DNA of 64,000 bases from contig PGYB01000005.1 in NCBI GenBank assembly GCA_002839445.1, positions 434,001 to 498,000 of the forward strand. Direction: 5' to 3'. The DNA comes from Candidatus Riflebacteria bacterium HGW-Riflebacteria-1. Its GTDB lineage: Bacteria > Muiribacteriota > Ozemobacteria > Ozemobacterales > Ozemobacteraceae. The translations under genes were made by a program, and so were the position numbers. Positions 40,620 to 51,585 of this stretch are shown here, piece by piece (positions within the stretch are counted from its first letter, which is position 1; each line of letters begins with the position of its first letter). The notes under the pieces are model-generated. The model was not told the DNA's origin, ran no database searches, and worked only from the letters and a program-made list of their open reading frames with translations.

Positions 40620-43600
40620 TCACCACTCATAATATTTGTAGCTGCCATCAAGCGTTGATGAGCGACTCGGCGAGTGAATCGTCGCCCGGTTATTGTAGGC
40701 CACCGGGCGTGTTTGTCCAGAAGAGGCTTTTTCGAGCTGAATGCCGTCGAACCATACCGAGCGTGGTGAATCTGTACTGGTGTTCATCAGGTTAATTGTG
40801 GTGTAACTGGCTACTGCCGGGTTGAAAGTCAGGTCAAATGCCAGATAAACGCGGAAATAACTGAAGCTTTCTCCTCTAATCTCTATTGGAAGCCGATTCG
40901 TGACGCCATGGTATTTTAATGCAAGTAAAGGTGCTGAATCGAAACCGATGATGTTGCCATCTGGCGTGATTCTTATCGCGACAGTTGCAACCGATTTGCC
41001 GGTACTGTCATGCTGAACCAGAGCCAGGTCAGCGCTGCCGCTGCCCGGACACACCCATGCCGAAAGGAAATACGTGTTTTCAGGCGCGGCAGTCACGAAT
41101 GTGCTGGTAGCAACCACTTGATATGCCGATCCTGAAGCCATGTCAAAGAACGCGCTGCTGGAGGGCGTTATCTCGCATTGAAATTCGCAGCCATCAGAAG
41201 CCGGCGCCGGCGTGCTGGCAAATAGCGTCTGACCGCTGGTTGGTCCATAATTGCCGACAGCCTGACCCGGCGGAACATCTATCGTAACTGTTATGGTTCC
41301 GTAGGCGCCTGGCAACACCGGAGATGCCAGACCGTATGATATCTGCGCCGAATCAATCTGCGCTGGCATACTGGCATGGTTGATATTACTGAAAGTCCAT
41401 GAATAGTTGCTCAGTTCAACATTGCCTCTGTTCTGAAAAGTTATATCCAGCGATTTTGTCTGCCCCTGCGCAATCGTTCCAAAATCGACGATGTTGAGTT
41501 CGCTATGCAGGACTGGATCAACAATCATCAGAGAGTGCGTCGCATTAACCGTCAGCAGAACGTTAACAGTAGCAGACGCTTCCGTCCCATCAGGACTGCC
41601 GTTATAAGGTGTTTCGTCGTCAAAAACCGTGGCTGTAGCAATGTAATTGCCGGGTGGCACAAGTTGCCCGATCTGCAGGTTTGCCTGCCATGTGTAGTTG
41701 GCCGGCGTGGCCCCGATCGATTGTGGTGCAGCCGGAGTAAACGACAGGCTGGCGACCGGAAAAGTGTAACTGCTGCCGGTCAACTGGCTCACTTGCCAGC
41801 GTAGCATCGGCAAAGGTATCGGAGACGAATTGTACACGGTCGCGTTGGCGGTGTAATTGGCGTTAACTGCGCGCGGCCCAAAGTTAAGCGGGGGGTTGGC
41901 CGCGTTGGTGACGTAGAGGCTCTTTTCACCAACGCTGATACGCAGCTGGAAAGTATCTGAAGCTTCACCCGCGTTGAGGCTCCCGAAAGGAGCCAGGTGA
42001 TCTTCAAAAATCGTCTGATTGCCGTTATAAGTATAAGCCGCCTGTACCGGGCCAATAGAGACCGTCGCCGTGGCTACCATGGCCGCTCCAACCGCGAGGC
42101 TGGTTGACGGCAGCAGAAGCGTTACATTGCCGACAAGAATGCTGGCAACAGGGATGCCGGTGGCAGGAAAATTAAGTGGGGCTCTCTGGGACAACAGTCC
42201 GGTCAGGGGTACGTTGCCGACATTGCGAATCTCGAACGTCCCGCTCTTTGAACTGTTACGACCAACATACTGAAGATCGAGCAACGAAGTAGTCACGTCT
42301 ATAGCACGGGTTGAGGTTACCACCAGCTCTATCGGCACTGTGGCCGAAGCTTCGGCGCTCTCGTTGATACCATTGCCGTTGGCGTCTTCCCAGATGGTCA
42401 GGGTGCCGATATATGTTGCAGAAGAGGCGTTAGGTGGAACGTTCACCCGCCATGTTGGCTGTTTGAACTGTCCGAGATTGAGTGCGCCTATGTTGGCAGA
42501 GTTAATCACGTTAGCTGAAGCCGGAATATTGGCCGGTCCGGGCGCGCTTGGAATTAAAACTGAAGCGGTTGCTTTGAGATTCGCGAGATTGAGCGAGCCG
42601 ATATTGCGCGCGACAAATGTGGCCGCAGAAGACATGGCGTTCGGGCTACCGGTTGAGCTTAAAGATGCATTGTCTATCTGAACTTTAAGCTCGCCAACTT
42701 CGCAGCTGACCATAAAGACTGACTGGGCCTCTGTTGGATCTCTCAGAGCGTTATTTGCTGGTGGCATATCGGCATACAGCCAGAAATGTCCCGGAACGCT
42801 GTTGTATACTCCATAAGTAGCGGCCGGTGGCACGGTTACCATGATTTCTCTGGTAAAGAACTGACCAGCAGGAACGCTGAACAGTTCAGACGGCGGAAAG
42901 CTGGCGTTGCCAGCAGGAATCGTATCAGTCGCCGCCATCAGCAGCACTTTTTCCCATCTGAGATCGGTTAGCGTCACATTACCAGTGTTGCGGCAGTTAA
43001 AACTAGCTACTTTTGAAGTTCCACGCGCAATGCCACCGAGACCTACGGTTGGCGTCAGAACCTGCACTTTGGCTACGGGCAGCACTTCTACCTGCAGGTT
43101 GAACGACGCTCTGAACTCTCCTGCATCCCAGACGCCGTTGAGATTATCGTCGTAATAAAAATATTGAGGAGCAGTATAAGTGCCGACGGCCATGCCTGCC
43201 GGGGCAAAGATCACCAGATTGATGGCGGTGTTGCTGCCTACATCGACAAGAGCTGGCAAAGCGCCATCTATCGCGATTGATGAACTGCCGATAACGTCTA
43301 AAGTCGCGTTGATCAGAGGCTGCGGGTCAAATTTAAGCTTTACCAGAGGCAAAGTGCCAAGATTGTTAAGGGTAACAGCTATACCGCTGATTACCTGCGA
43401 TGGCTCGATTGTTCCGGCGTTGACCAGGCCTGGTGTGAGATTATAATTTACTGTACCCACCCTTACACGCACCTGAAATGTGTCGCTGGCCTCAACAGGC
43501 TCAATAACCCCTGGAGCAGTTGCCCAGTCATCCCAGACGGTCCAGGTTGCGATGTAAAGGCCGTCAGTGTTAACGTTCAGGGCAGAGACGCTGGCGATAA

Positions 43601-46600
43601 AATTCCCGGTCATCGGTAACGGGCCATAAGTCATGGGGTTCACATTTATCGTGAATGTGTGAGTTGCACCGGGAAGAGCCGTAAAACGCACATTATCCAG
43701 CGCAATGTTGCCGCCGCTGAACACATTGACCGGCACAGACAGTGTGTTCTTTCCAATGTCCCAGCTGCCAAGATCGACTATATTCTGCACGGCAAAAACC
43801 CTTTTGTTGGGCGGAACCGTTACTTTGACCGCGAAGAAGTCATAAAGTTCACCAAGATCGAAGAGGTTATTGTTGTTCAGATCCTGATATACCGACATAG
43901 TCGCAACATAATCATTGGCTTCCTTGTTGTAGGGGATGAATAGAGTGGCTGTGGCATTTCTGGCCCCACCGGCGGCTATTCCGCCTATAAGTGTCGGGCT
44001 CATGCTCAGGTTTGAGCGGGTGATCTTGAGCATGCCCGGGCCGTTAATGTCAGTGGTGATCCACTTGACCAGATCTAGGTTATAATTGCCCAGGTTAACG
44101 ACCTGGGTCGGCCCCACCATCTTGCTGTCGCCGCATTCCATAATGCCGAAATCGAGGGTGTCAGACGAAAGGCCCAGGTCACGTGAATAAATCAGCAGCC
44201 GGTTCGAAACTGCTTTGTTTGAGGGGCGCAGCTCGGCAGTGTTCAAATCGAGACCGGCTGCATAATATGCGGGATTGACAGTTAGAGAGAAGCTGCCGAC
44301 CATGCCGGTGTTGCTGTCAGCGCGGTATGTCCAGACAAACTGCTTTGTTTCGCCTGCCTTTATCGTTGCGCTTGCCGGAATTGGCCCGGAAAGCAGAGTT
44401 GCGCTGCCGGCAAAATTCGGAAACGCGCTGGCAGGAACCAGCAGAGCCGGCGAAGCATTGCTGATCGTGGAACCGTTGGCAACCGTATTTGATGCCAGCA
44501 TGGTAACGGTAAACTCTTCTCCGACAAAAACTTCTGTCGGAGAAATCGTGAGAGAAGCGGTAAGACTTCCTGGTGCCTGAACCCTGAAATACTGCAAACC
44601 AAGCATATTACCGACAGTATTGCCGTTGGAATCAGGATCCGCTTCTATGAGAACGCTCCAGGTGCCAATAATGTCCGCCGCCAAAGTAGTGTAAAGGTGA
44701 TCGACGTAGCCACTGGCATCAGCAGAAAGCTGTGGAGAAACGTTTCGCCAGGTGGGAAGCGTAGGACTGTTGACCGCCTGAGCAACCTGATAGTTGTAAA
44801 TACGCACGCGATACCATTGAGAATCCGGCGCCAGCCCAAAAATTCGCACATAAACGGTCTGCAAACGGTTGAAGTCGTTCTGCAACGGGTTATAAGAAAT
44901 GTTGGACGAAAGCATGATACCTATCGGATTGATTGTCCAACTGTCGGTTGGCGGACCTGACAGGTCGCCGCCGCTTTCTGGCCAGTTCTTGTCATGCCAG
45001 AGAACATTTGAATAAAATGTTGAAAGGCCGGTAGCTGAATCTGCATTCACCGAAATATCGTAAGTAACAGTTACTGTTGTATTATTGCCCGGCAACTCAT
45101 ACGGGAAAGCGGGCGAAAGGATGGTCTGGGTATAATGCCCGACATCAAAAGTCATGCTGGCAGCTTCCAGAACAGCTGTTGCCTGCCCACTGTTGCGAAT
45201 GACAACTTCTATGCGCAGATTTTTCTGGTTCAGATATACAACTGTTGGCACGGCGGTCACCGAAACCGTTGTCAATAATGGAGCCGTCTGTATCAGACAT
45301 ACATTGCTCAGAAATGACGGGCTTGTCAAAAAGGTTCCATTGTTGGCATCAAAACCATATATTGTCGCAGAAGCCGAAAAATTACCGGGCGCCAGCGCAG
45401 TAAACTGGTAGGTTGTGGTTGCCTGACTACTGCCTTCTACATTTATCACAGCAGGGCTTGGTCCTGAGTTCAAGCTGGCAAGCAAGGCAGTGTTGAGACC
45501 GAGCGGACTGGCATAGCCACTCTCTACCTTTGCGCCACCGGTGTTGATAAAGGTCATGGAACCGACAAAAGGTTGCCCGACAGAAACCTGGGCCGGCAAG
45601 GCAAACATGCCGCTTAAAACAGCAGGAGAGGTAACTGCAAAAACGTTTTCGACCGCTGTCAAAGTATTGGTAGGGTTCGTGATGCGGACTTTGTAGTCGC
45701 CGTAGACCGACAGCGGGGTAATGTCGAACTGATGATACATGGTTCCGGAGGCATCAGCCGTTATCGGCGATGATACCAGCAAAGTATTGTCTGATGGGTC
45801 GAGCCAGCGAAACACGTATTCAGCAAAGGGATTGACATTTTCGCCCCGAGCATAAACCGTTATGTTGCCGACTGTAGGTTTGTTGAAGCCGGTTGAGGGA
45901 AATGCGTATGCCGGATCTTTGAAGGTGTTGAGTATTTCTGCTCTGATCGTCCATGTGGCTGGCAGCAGGGCGCCGCTTTCCCATTTAAGAGCACTTCCGG
46001 AGTTCGCATCTGAGCCATAGACATTGGCATTGACCGAGTCAGTACAGGTAGCCGTGTTGGGTGAAATGTCAACGCCATAGCGCGCAGTCGCCTCCATGTA
46101 ACCGGGCAGTGTGATGTCAAAGGGCGTTACATTGTAAAATGCATCATAAGTGCCTGTGGCAAAATACGGCGGAACGTTTAGATCAGAGTATTCCCAGTAT
46201 GCAGTGGCCTCACCCATGTTAGAAACACGCAACAGCACCGGCGCATTGGTCTGGCCTCGATAGACGGTTGCCGATGCAATAACTTCTTCGAGAACCAGCG
46301 CGGCGGGATTCTGGATTGTCCAGGAATCGGTTATATCTGCTGTGATGTCATCAGTGTTAAGACCTGAAAACACATCGGTTCCTGAGGCCATGCCACCTAT
46401 GACTGCTACGAAACCTGAATCGCTGGTCGGCGATATGGTAACAGTAAAGACGGCCGTGAATTCACTCAGCGGCGGAATTTCAACAGCATCTGTGGCCAGA
46501 GGAAGAGGGGTTGTCAGAGAACCGGTTTGTGGAACATACCCACCAAGTGAAAAGGTCAGACTGGCGCCATTGAAGTAATATGGCGTTTCGCCAAGATTGG

Positions 46601-49600
46601 CGATCAGCATGTTAACCAGAATATCTGACTGCCCTTTGTTTACAAACGTCGGGTCGGTCTCAACCTTGACTATGCTTAACCTGGCACGACTTCTTACCCA
46701 CCATTTATGGGGAGTCTGCGCGTCGAGGTCTTCAAATGTGTAAATGCCTGAGGTGGCAGACGCAAAGGCTTCGATCGTCGCTGTTCCAACCGGTGAATCA
46801 ATGGCGACATTAACAGAAAATGTTGCGGTAATTGTTCCCCCGGCCGGGATTTGCGTTCCTGGAACTGCGGGATTGACAAGTAATTGCGTGTATGAGCCAA
46901 GCGAAAAGCTGAGTCCGATAGACTGCAGATCAACCGGACTGGTATAAAAGTTTCTAATAGTTACCGTGACCGGAATGTTGGTCTGCCCCTGAGCAACGCT
47001 CTCAGGGCCCTTAACCTCTTCGATCGAGATGCCGCCATGTACGAAGCGAACTTCGCTGAGCACAGGGTAAGCACCGATATTATTGTCTCGCTCAAAACCA
47101 ACACGGTATTGAATGTAACGATTAGTGCTGTTAAGGGGAGTGTTACCATTCGCGGTAACGGTTGCCGCCGGGATCCATGCTGTCCAGCCGCCCATTTCCG
47201 GCAAAGGAGTTGAGCCGCTGCGCGTAGAGATTACCAGGCGATTGTTAGCGTTGCCGGCACAGTCGTATTCGATTCGCTGCCAGATCGGATTTGCCGTTCG
47301 AGCATCGAAAATCATCGACTCGGTATGAGCGATCTCGACCCAGGTTCCGGCAGCGCCGCCCATCATGGCGCCGGGAACGTAGTTTCCCCGAAACGCATCC
47401 GCGCATTGAAAAAATGCGGTAGGGCTTTTGCCAATGCCAATAATGAGGGGCGTGCTGCGCAACCACATGGTATTGTCGGCCATTGAGATACCGACAGTGC
47501 CTTCGGTGTTAACAGGCCTGTCATAAGTGCCGGGCGGCCCGATTATGCCACGAGTGCTCAAATAATCATAGCTCATCTCAATGTCACCGGTCTGACGCAA
47601 TGTAGCCTGAAAAATATAAATATCATCACGGACACCAAAGCGATTGGCTCGCCAGGTATATACAACGCGATCAGCAAACACGTTGCGAAATATGCCGTCA
47701 TTGGGGGGGGAGCCGCCGCCAGGCCACAAGTCTGACCACATCGGCGTTATCACGCGGCCAAAATAGGCTGCTGTCCCAGCAAACTGTGCCCAGCGATTAG
47801 TATATTGCGTTGCGCCCGCGACGTTGAGGGTGCACAAGAAACCATTAGTGTTCATGCGCCAGCCGCGGGTATCGGTGCCGAAAAAATAGAACGCCCACGG
47901 AACGTTGCCAGGAGTAACCGTCTGGTCGTCAGCGTTAGAAAGAGCTGCTCCCAGGGCAACATTTTCTACGCCAGGAGGCGTATTCTTGCGCGAGTAATAA
48001 GGTGTCCATTGGGTGGCAGAAATGTCGGTCGCAGTATTGGTAAAACCATATGCACCGGGGGCGGCCGCGGCTGCGTTACCCCAGTAAATGTAGTAGGTTC
48101 TGGTTTCTCCCTGCGCCATATTAACGAGAAACACCAGATCCATGGTAGTGGCAGTTGAAGCCAACAACCACCTCGGCAATTCATTGCCATACTCATCCGC
48201 CACTCTTATCGCATTTGCTGTAACACCGGCAAGGCCGGTAAGCTGTATGCGGCAAGGCGCATTAATGCGGCTGGTAACACCGGGCTCGGTTACCGTAACC
48301 GGGATCCAGCGATTCCAATAGGCCGTGGCTCCACCAGCTGCCGAAAACTGTCGGGGGCGAATCGATCCTGAATCAGTTGTCGTGTCGATCATGCGCAAAA
48401 CACGGGCATTGTGAAAATAGCTCTTTGCAGCTGTATCGACCAGCATCTGATTCCGCCGTGCCACAAAACCATCTGAGCTGCCAATCGCTTCTACTACGCC
48501 AAAAGAGTTAATGCCACGAACACTGGCAAAATACCTGGTGCCGCTGGCAAGAGAAAGCCCGGTCAGTGTTGCCTTATTGGCATGCCCGACGTCTGTCCAG
48601 TTTTGAACGTTGGTAGCGTATGCGCTGGTTCCCATGGCAGCTTCATAACGAATTATCGCAGCATTCGGGTGATCCCAGTTCATCTCAGCGCGATTCTCAA
48701 AGAATGATTCTTCGATATCCGGCCATAACCCATCTCTGACCGTTATACCCGTAACGATAGTCGTTATGGCACCATCGCTGAATACTGTTCCCAATGATAC
48801 GCCACCCAGATCGATTATTCTGACCGAAATATAATACATAGTGCCGCTGACAAGCGGGAGACCGGAAAAAGATGCACTTGTCGACGTGCCCATATTAGTC
48901 CAGCCAACTACTCCGCTGCCACCAGGGGTTGTGCCGACAGCGACTTCATAGCGCAAAAACGGCACGGAACACGGATCCCAGTTTCCCTGAATCGTATCGG
49001 GCAGAATTGAGTTGTCTATGTCTTCTCCGGTGCCATCACGCACCTCAAACCGAATAAAGGTGAAGCCGTTGCTCGAGTAAGCCGGCAGTGCTCCGGCTGA
49101 GGCATGTACTATTCTGACCGAACAGTAATATGTCGTGCCGGTTGTCAACTCAAATCCGCTCAAAACGCCGCTGTTGCCAACCCCGACATTCGTCCATCCC
49201 GCGATATCTGTTGCGCCCGGTGTTGTTCCCAGCGCGGCCTCGTAGCGCAAAACCGCGAGACCGGTGGTGTCATCCCAGTTTACGCCGATCGAATCACGGG
49301 AAAAGCTGTGGGCAATATCTGAGCCAATATTGGACCCGTCTCTGACGGTGAGAGCAGTATTGACAACAGGCACAAAGCCGTCGCTAGAAAATACGGCGAT
49401 TTCGATAGATGACATATCAAAAGCCTTGACGCTGCAGTAATAAGTGCTTCCGTTGTTCAGGCTCAGGCCGGTAAAGCTGTGGCTGGTTGCTGTGTTAACA
49501 TTGGTCCAGCCGACAATATCAGATGCGCCGGCAGTGGTTCCTAATGCGACTGAGTAGCTGGAAACCGGAATTGGCAGAGCACCCCAGTTCATATCTGCTT

Positions 49601-50879
49601 CGCTCAAAGATGCTGTCAGATCAACGTCTGCGCCTGGGCCGTCACGCACATCCATATTAAGGCGTTCAAACCCATCGCTTGAGGAATAATTGAGCGTTCC
49701 TTTGTCGGTAACCATACGCACCGAGGTGAAGTAGGTAGTGGCTGGAACCAGCGTAACACCGGCAAAGGTGTGATTTGTGGCAGCAGCAGCCAGATTGGTC
49801 CATCCAGCCACTTCGCTGCCGCCTGGTGTGGTGCCAAGAGCAACCTGATAGCCTGTTCGGATAAAGCCGGTGACGGCAACGTGATCCCAGTTCATTGGCA
49901 CATCAGAGCCGGCGATGTAATCAACATCTGCGCCACTACCATCTCTGACGTTCATGCGCAAAATCGGCCATTCCGGGGAATATGGCGATTCGAAGTCGTT
50001 GGAATCGAAATCTGTGACCGCATAATAGACAACGCTGCCGGCCGGCGGGGTATGCGAAAAACTGTTGAGTACAACCGTGGTAGAAGCAGCGTAAACGCCG
50101 GAGGTTGTTCCCCAGTAAATTTTATAGGGATCTGTTCCGCGCAAAGTTACATCGGTGGCAGGAGTAGTGCTGACATTCCACGAGAGCTCATTCAATGTTC
50201 CATTAAGCCCACCAGTTAGCCCGGCAGGGCTGAAATCCACCATTAGGTTGTCTACATAAGCGCTTTTTCGGCTGTTTTGAACATTAACAAAGTGCCAAAA
50301 AACCCTGTATATAAAATTAGAACTTGTAGCAAGGTTTATGTCGTATGTATTTCTTACCCACGCCGTAGTATGAGCCGGAACAGGCGCAGCTTCATTAAAA
50401 AATGTATGAGCTATTGTTTCGTTAGGGAAAGCTCCGCCGGCATTTCTTATAGATCCGTGAAGGAGATACCCATTGTTGTCACCATACTCTTCCCGGTGGT
50501 CAAACCCTATTCTTATTTTAACAGGAGCAGCGGGTGTCGAAAAGTTTTGTGACAAATAGGCATTGAAAATTCGGTCACGATTATTGTTACGGTAAACATA
50601 GAAACAGCCTTCTCCAGCAAGACTGAACCAGTTATAAAATGTCATATTGTCTGTTGGATTGGACACGATCGGTACAGTTGCGGCAACCCGATGCTGAGGA
50701 TTCCAGCTGGCAATATTTGTTGACAATTCAGAGTTTGTAAGCTGATTCAGGGCAAATGCTGTGCCGGTAGTGGCCCAGACAAACAAGAATGTTAAGAACA
50801 ATACAAACTTAAACCCGGAGGGCTGGCCCGGGAAACTTTTTGCAGCGCGATTCATACCTGTGTTGCCACTTTTATTCAT
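40620..50879 (-). CDS. Giant exported multidomain surface protein (3419 aa)
   Basis: A long N-region and signal peptide (hydrophobic 24-43, ending AFALN) begin the protein. Residues 45-215 are a jelly-roll-like module. Residues 307-807 contain five fibronectin-III-like repeats of about 100 residues with VRDG and GTTPG...GWTN motifs. Residues 845-945 are a DUF2341-like domain (YYIYWGN). Then comes a plexin/NIDO-like beta module (to about 1190) and a long series of CARDB/Ig-like repeats (about 1270-3180). A final jelly-roll module ends in SSTLDGSYKYYEW. No C-terminal sorting signal, autotransporter barrel or transmembrane anchor is evident, so its secretion route and attachment are unknown. It is followed on the same strand by two TadE genes and a TadG gene. 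Cysteines are few. The Shine-Dalgarno sequence is weak; ATG 50855 is an alternative start. Confidence 0.85.
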   Translation of the reverse strand: MNKSGNTGMNRAAKSFPGQPSGFKFVLFLTFLFVWATTGTAFALNQLTNSELSTNIASWNPQHRVAATVPIVSNPTDNMTFYNWFSLAGEGCFYVYRNNNRDRIFNAYLSQNFSTPAAPVKIRIGFDHREEYGDNNGYLLHGSIRNAGGAFPNETIAHTFFNEAAPVPAHTTAWVRNTYDINLATSSNFIYRVFWHFVNVQNSRKSAYVDNLMVDFSPAGLTGGLNGTLNELSWNVSTTPATDVTLRGTDPYKIYWGTTSGVYAASTTVVLNSFSHTPPAGSVVYYAVTDFDSNDFESPYSPEWPILRMNVRDGSGADVDYIAGSDVPMNWDHVAVTGFIRTGYQVALGTTPGGSEVAGWTNLAAAATNHTFAGVTLVPATTYFTSVRMVTDKGTLNYSSSDGFERLNMDVRDGPGADVDLTASLSEADMNWGALPIPVSSYSVALGTTAGASDIVGWTNVNTATSHSFTGLSLNNGSTYYCSVKAFDMSSIEIAVFSSDGFVPVVNTALTVRDGSNIGSDIAHSFSRDSIGVNWDDTTGLAVLRYEAALGTTPGATDIAGWTNVGVGNSGVLSGFELTTGTTYYCSVRIVHASAGALPAYSSNGFTFIRFEVRDGTGEDIDNSILPDTIQGNWDPCSVPFLRYEVAVGTTPGGSGVVGWTNMGTSTSASFSGLPLVSGTMYYISVRIIDLGGVSLGTVFSDGAITTIVTGITVRDGLWPDIEESFFENRAEMNWDHPNAAIIRYEAAMGTSAYATNVQNWTDVGHANKATLTGLSLASGTRYFASVRGINSFGVVEAIGSSDGFVARRNQMLVDTAAKSYFHNARVLRMIDTTTDSGSIRPRQFSAAGGATAYWNRWIPVTVTEPGVTSRINAPCRIQLTGLAGVTANAIRVADEYGNELPRWLLASTATTMDLVFLVNMAQGETRTYYIYWGNAAAAAPGAYGFTNTATDISATQWTPYYSRKNTPPGVENVALGAALSNADDQTVTPGNVPWAFYFFGTDTRGWRMNTNGFLCTLNVAGATQYTNRWAQFAGTAAYFGRVITPMWSDLWPGGGSPPNDGIFRNVFADRVVYTWRANRFGVRDDIYIFQATLRQTGDIEMSYDYLSTRGIIGPPGTYDRPVNTEGTVGISMADNTMWLRSTPLIIGIGKSPTAFFQCADAFRGNYVPGAMMGGAAGTWVEIAHTESMIFDARTANPIWQRIEYDCAGNANNRLVISTRSGSTPLPEMGGWTAWIPAATVTANGNTPLNSTNRYIQYRVGFERDNNIGAYPVLSEVRFVHGGISIEEVKGPESVAQGQTNIPVTVTIRNFYTSPVDLQSIGLSFSLGSYTQLLVNPAVPGTQIPAGGTITATFSVNVAIDSPVGTATIEAFASATSGIYTFEDLDAQTPHKWWVRSRARLSIVKVETDPTFVNKGQSDILVNMLIANLGETPYYFNGASLTFSLGGYVPQTGSLTTPLPLATDAVEIPPLSEFTAVFTVTISPTSDSGFVAVIGGMASGTDVFSGLNTDDITADITDSWTIQNPAALVLEEVIASATVYRGQTNAPVLLRVSNMGEATAYWEYSDLNVPPYFATGTYDAFYNVTPFDITLPGYMEATARYGVDISPNTATCTDSVNANVYGSDANSGSALKWESGALLPATWTIRAEILNTFKDPAYAFPSTGFNKPTVGNITVYARGENVNPFAEYVFRWLDPSDNTLLVSSPITADASGTMYHQFDITPLSVYGDYKVRITNPTNTLTAVENVFAVTSPAVLSGMFALPAQVSVGQPFVGSMTFINTGGAKVESGYASPLGLNTALLASLNSGPSPAVINVEGSSQATTTYQFTALAPGNFSASATIYGFDANNGTFLTSPSFLSNVCLIQTAPLLTTVSVTAVPTVVYLNQKNLRIEVVIRNSGQATAVLEAASMTFDVGHYTQTILSPAFPYELPGNNTTVTVTYDISVNADSATGLSTFYSNVLWHDKNWPESGGDLSGPPTDSWTINPIGIMLSSNISYNPLQNDFNRLQTVYVRIFGLAPDSQWYRVRIYNYQVAQAVNSPTLPTWRNVSPQLSADASGYVDHLYTTLAADIIGTWSVLIEADPDSNGNTVGNMLGLQYFRVQAPGSLTASLTISPTEVFVGEEFTVTMLASNTVANGSTISNASPALLVPASAFPNFAGSATLLSGPIPASATIKAGETKQFVWTYRADSNTGMVGSFSLTVNPAYYAAGLDLNTAELRPSNKAVSNRLLIYSRDLGLSSDTLDFGIMECGDSKMVGPTQVVNLGNYNLDLVKWITTDINGPGMLKITRSNLSMSPTLIGGIAAGGARNATATLFIPYNKEANDYVATMSVYQDLNNNNLFDLGELYDFFAVKVTVPPNKRVFAVQNIVDLGSWDIGKNTLSVPVNVFSGGNIALDNVRFTALPGATHTFTINVNPMTYGPLPMTGNFIASVSALNVNTDGLYIATWTVWDDWATAPGVIEPVEASDTFQVRVRVGTVNYNLTPGLVNAGTIEPSQVISGIAVTLNNLGTLPLVKLKFDPQPLINATLDVIGSSSIAIDGALPALVDVGSNTAINLVIFAPAGMAVGTYTAPQYFYYDDNLNGVWDAGEFRASFNLQVEVLPVAKVQVLTPTVGLGGIARGTSKVASFNCRNTGNVTLTDLRWEKVLLMAATDTIPAGNASFPPSELFSVPAGQFFTREIMVTVPPAATYGVYNSVPGHFWLYADMPPANNALRDPTEAQSVFMVSCEVGELKVQIDNASLSSTGSPNAMSSAATFVARNIGSLNLANLKATASVLIPSAPGPANIPASANVINSANIGALNLGQFKQPTWRVNVPPNASSATYIGTLTIWEDANGNGINESAEASATVPIELVVTSTRAIDVTTSLLDLQYVGRNSSKSGTFEIRNVGNVPLTGLLSQRAPLNFPATGIPVASILVGNVTLLLPSTSLAVGAAMVATATVSIGPVQAAYTYNGNQTIFEDHLAPFGSLNAGEASDTFQLRISVGEKSLYVTNAANPPLNFGPRAVNANYTANATVYNSSPIPLPMLRWQVSQLTGSSYTFPVASLSFTPAAPQSIGATPANYTWQANLQIGQLVPPGNYIATATVFDDETPYNGSPDGTEASATVNVLLTVNATHSLMIVDPVLHSELNIVDFGTIAQGQTKSLDITFQNRGNVELSNYSWTFSNINHASMPAQIDSAQISYGLASPVLPGAYGTITVTIDVPPGQAVGNYGPTSGQTLFASTPAPASDGCEFQCEITPSSSAFFDMASGSAYQVVATSTFVTAAPENTYFLSAWVCPGSGSADLALVQHDSTGKSVATVAIRITPDGNIIGFDSAPLLALKYHGVTNRLPIEIRGESFSYFRVYLAFDLTFNPAVASYTTINLMNTSTDSPRSVWFDGIQLEKASSGQTRPVAYNNRATIHSPSRSSTLDGSYKYYEW
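48459..49961 (-). repeat. Five tandem ~100-residue protein repeats in the giant gene
   Basis: Each unit starts with a VRDG-like motif and includes a MNWD or NWD turn, a GTTPG segment and GWTN, and ends near SSDGF. The units differ at many positions, so this is an old protein-level repeat and not a recent DNA duplication. Confidence 0.8.
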
Positions 50880-50961
50880 GCTTTTGCCACTTTGCCTTGT
50901 TCTCAGTTAGAATGGATTACTCAGCCCATACCATGTTACAACTATTCTGACAGGCTGAATA

Positions 50962-51585
50962 TTAGAACTGGTTGTTCAAATCTCTGACCAGTCTGGCAAT
51001 TTGCCATAGCAGAACAATTCCTATAAGAACAGACAAAATAGACATCACAATGTTGCGTGAAGTTCGTGAGTCAACTGTGACCAGACTGCTATGTCGTGAC
51101 ACTTCGCTATGATCAGCAGCTTTTTCAGAGAGTTCCAGAAAAAGCTGGCGCAATTTCAGATTCGCCGGGTCTTTTTCAAGTCGATCATTTAGAAGTATCT
51201 TGGCATCAGCATAGGACATTTTTTGGATGCGCTCAGTCAACTCATCTATGCTTATTGCCGGCTGAGCCACTGTTTCTTTTGCCGGAGACTGATCAAGCCA
51301 GACTGGACGAGGCAAAGATGGGCGGTGCGCTCGCGCCTGCAGCCAGAAAAGCTCAGCACTGTTCATGTCACCAGCATCACGCGCCTGAGATGCTTGAATC
51401 ATCAGTTCGGTTACCCTGATGTCTATGCCGGAGCGTGGTCTGGCTTGGCCAACAGTGTCTACACTGCTTGCAAAAAGATTGGCAGCAACAAGCAGCACAA
51501 GGCCAGCCCAAACTACAACCAGTCGGGCTCTATGCAGAGTGAATAGAAAGGAATGACAAAAGTCAACAATGCGCTTGACGAGCAT
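50962..51585 (-). CDS. Membrane protein with two terminal helices (207 aa)
   Basis: The start ATG 51585 has GGAG eight bases upstream. A hydrophobic helix lies at about 22-38, followed by a periplasmic helical part (TELMIQASQARDAGDMNSAELFW, a TPR-like pair) and a second helix near the C-terminus (IVMSILSVLIGIVLLWQIA). No family is recognised. It lies 82 bases before the giant gene on the same strand, so it may be the first gene of that operon and may anchor or assist the giant protein. Confidence 0.7.
   Translation of the reverse strand: MLVKRIVDFCHSFLFTLHRARLVVVWAGLVLLVAANLFASSVDTVGQARPRSGIDIRVTELMIQASQARDAGDMNSAELFWLQARAHRPSLPRPVWLDQSPAKETVAQPAISIDELTERIQKMSYADAKILLNDRLEKDPANLKLRQLFLELSEKAADHSEVSRHSSLVTVDSRTSRNIVMSILSVLIGIVLLWQIARLVRDLNNQF

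Noticed and set aside
40620..50879. Many long open frames opposite the giant gene
   Set aside because: They follow from the biased codon use of the repeat-rich gene; none has a ribosome-binding site or a known domain.
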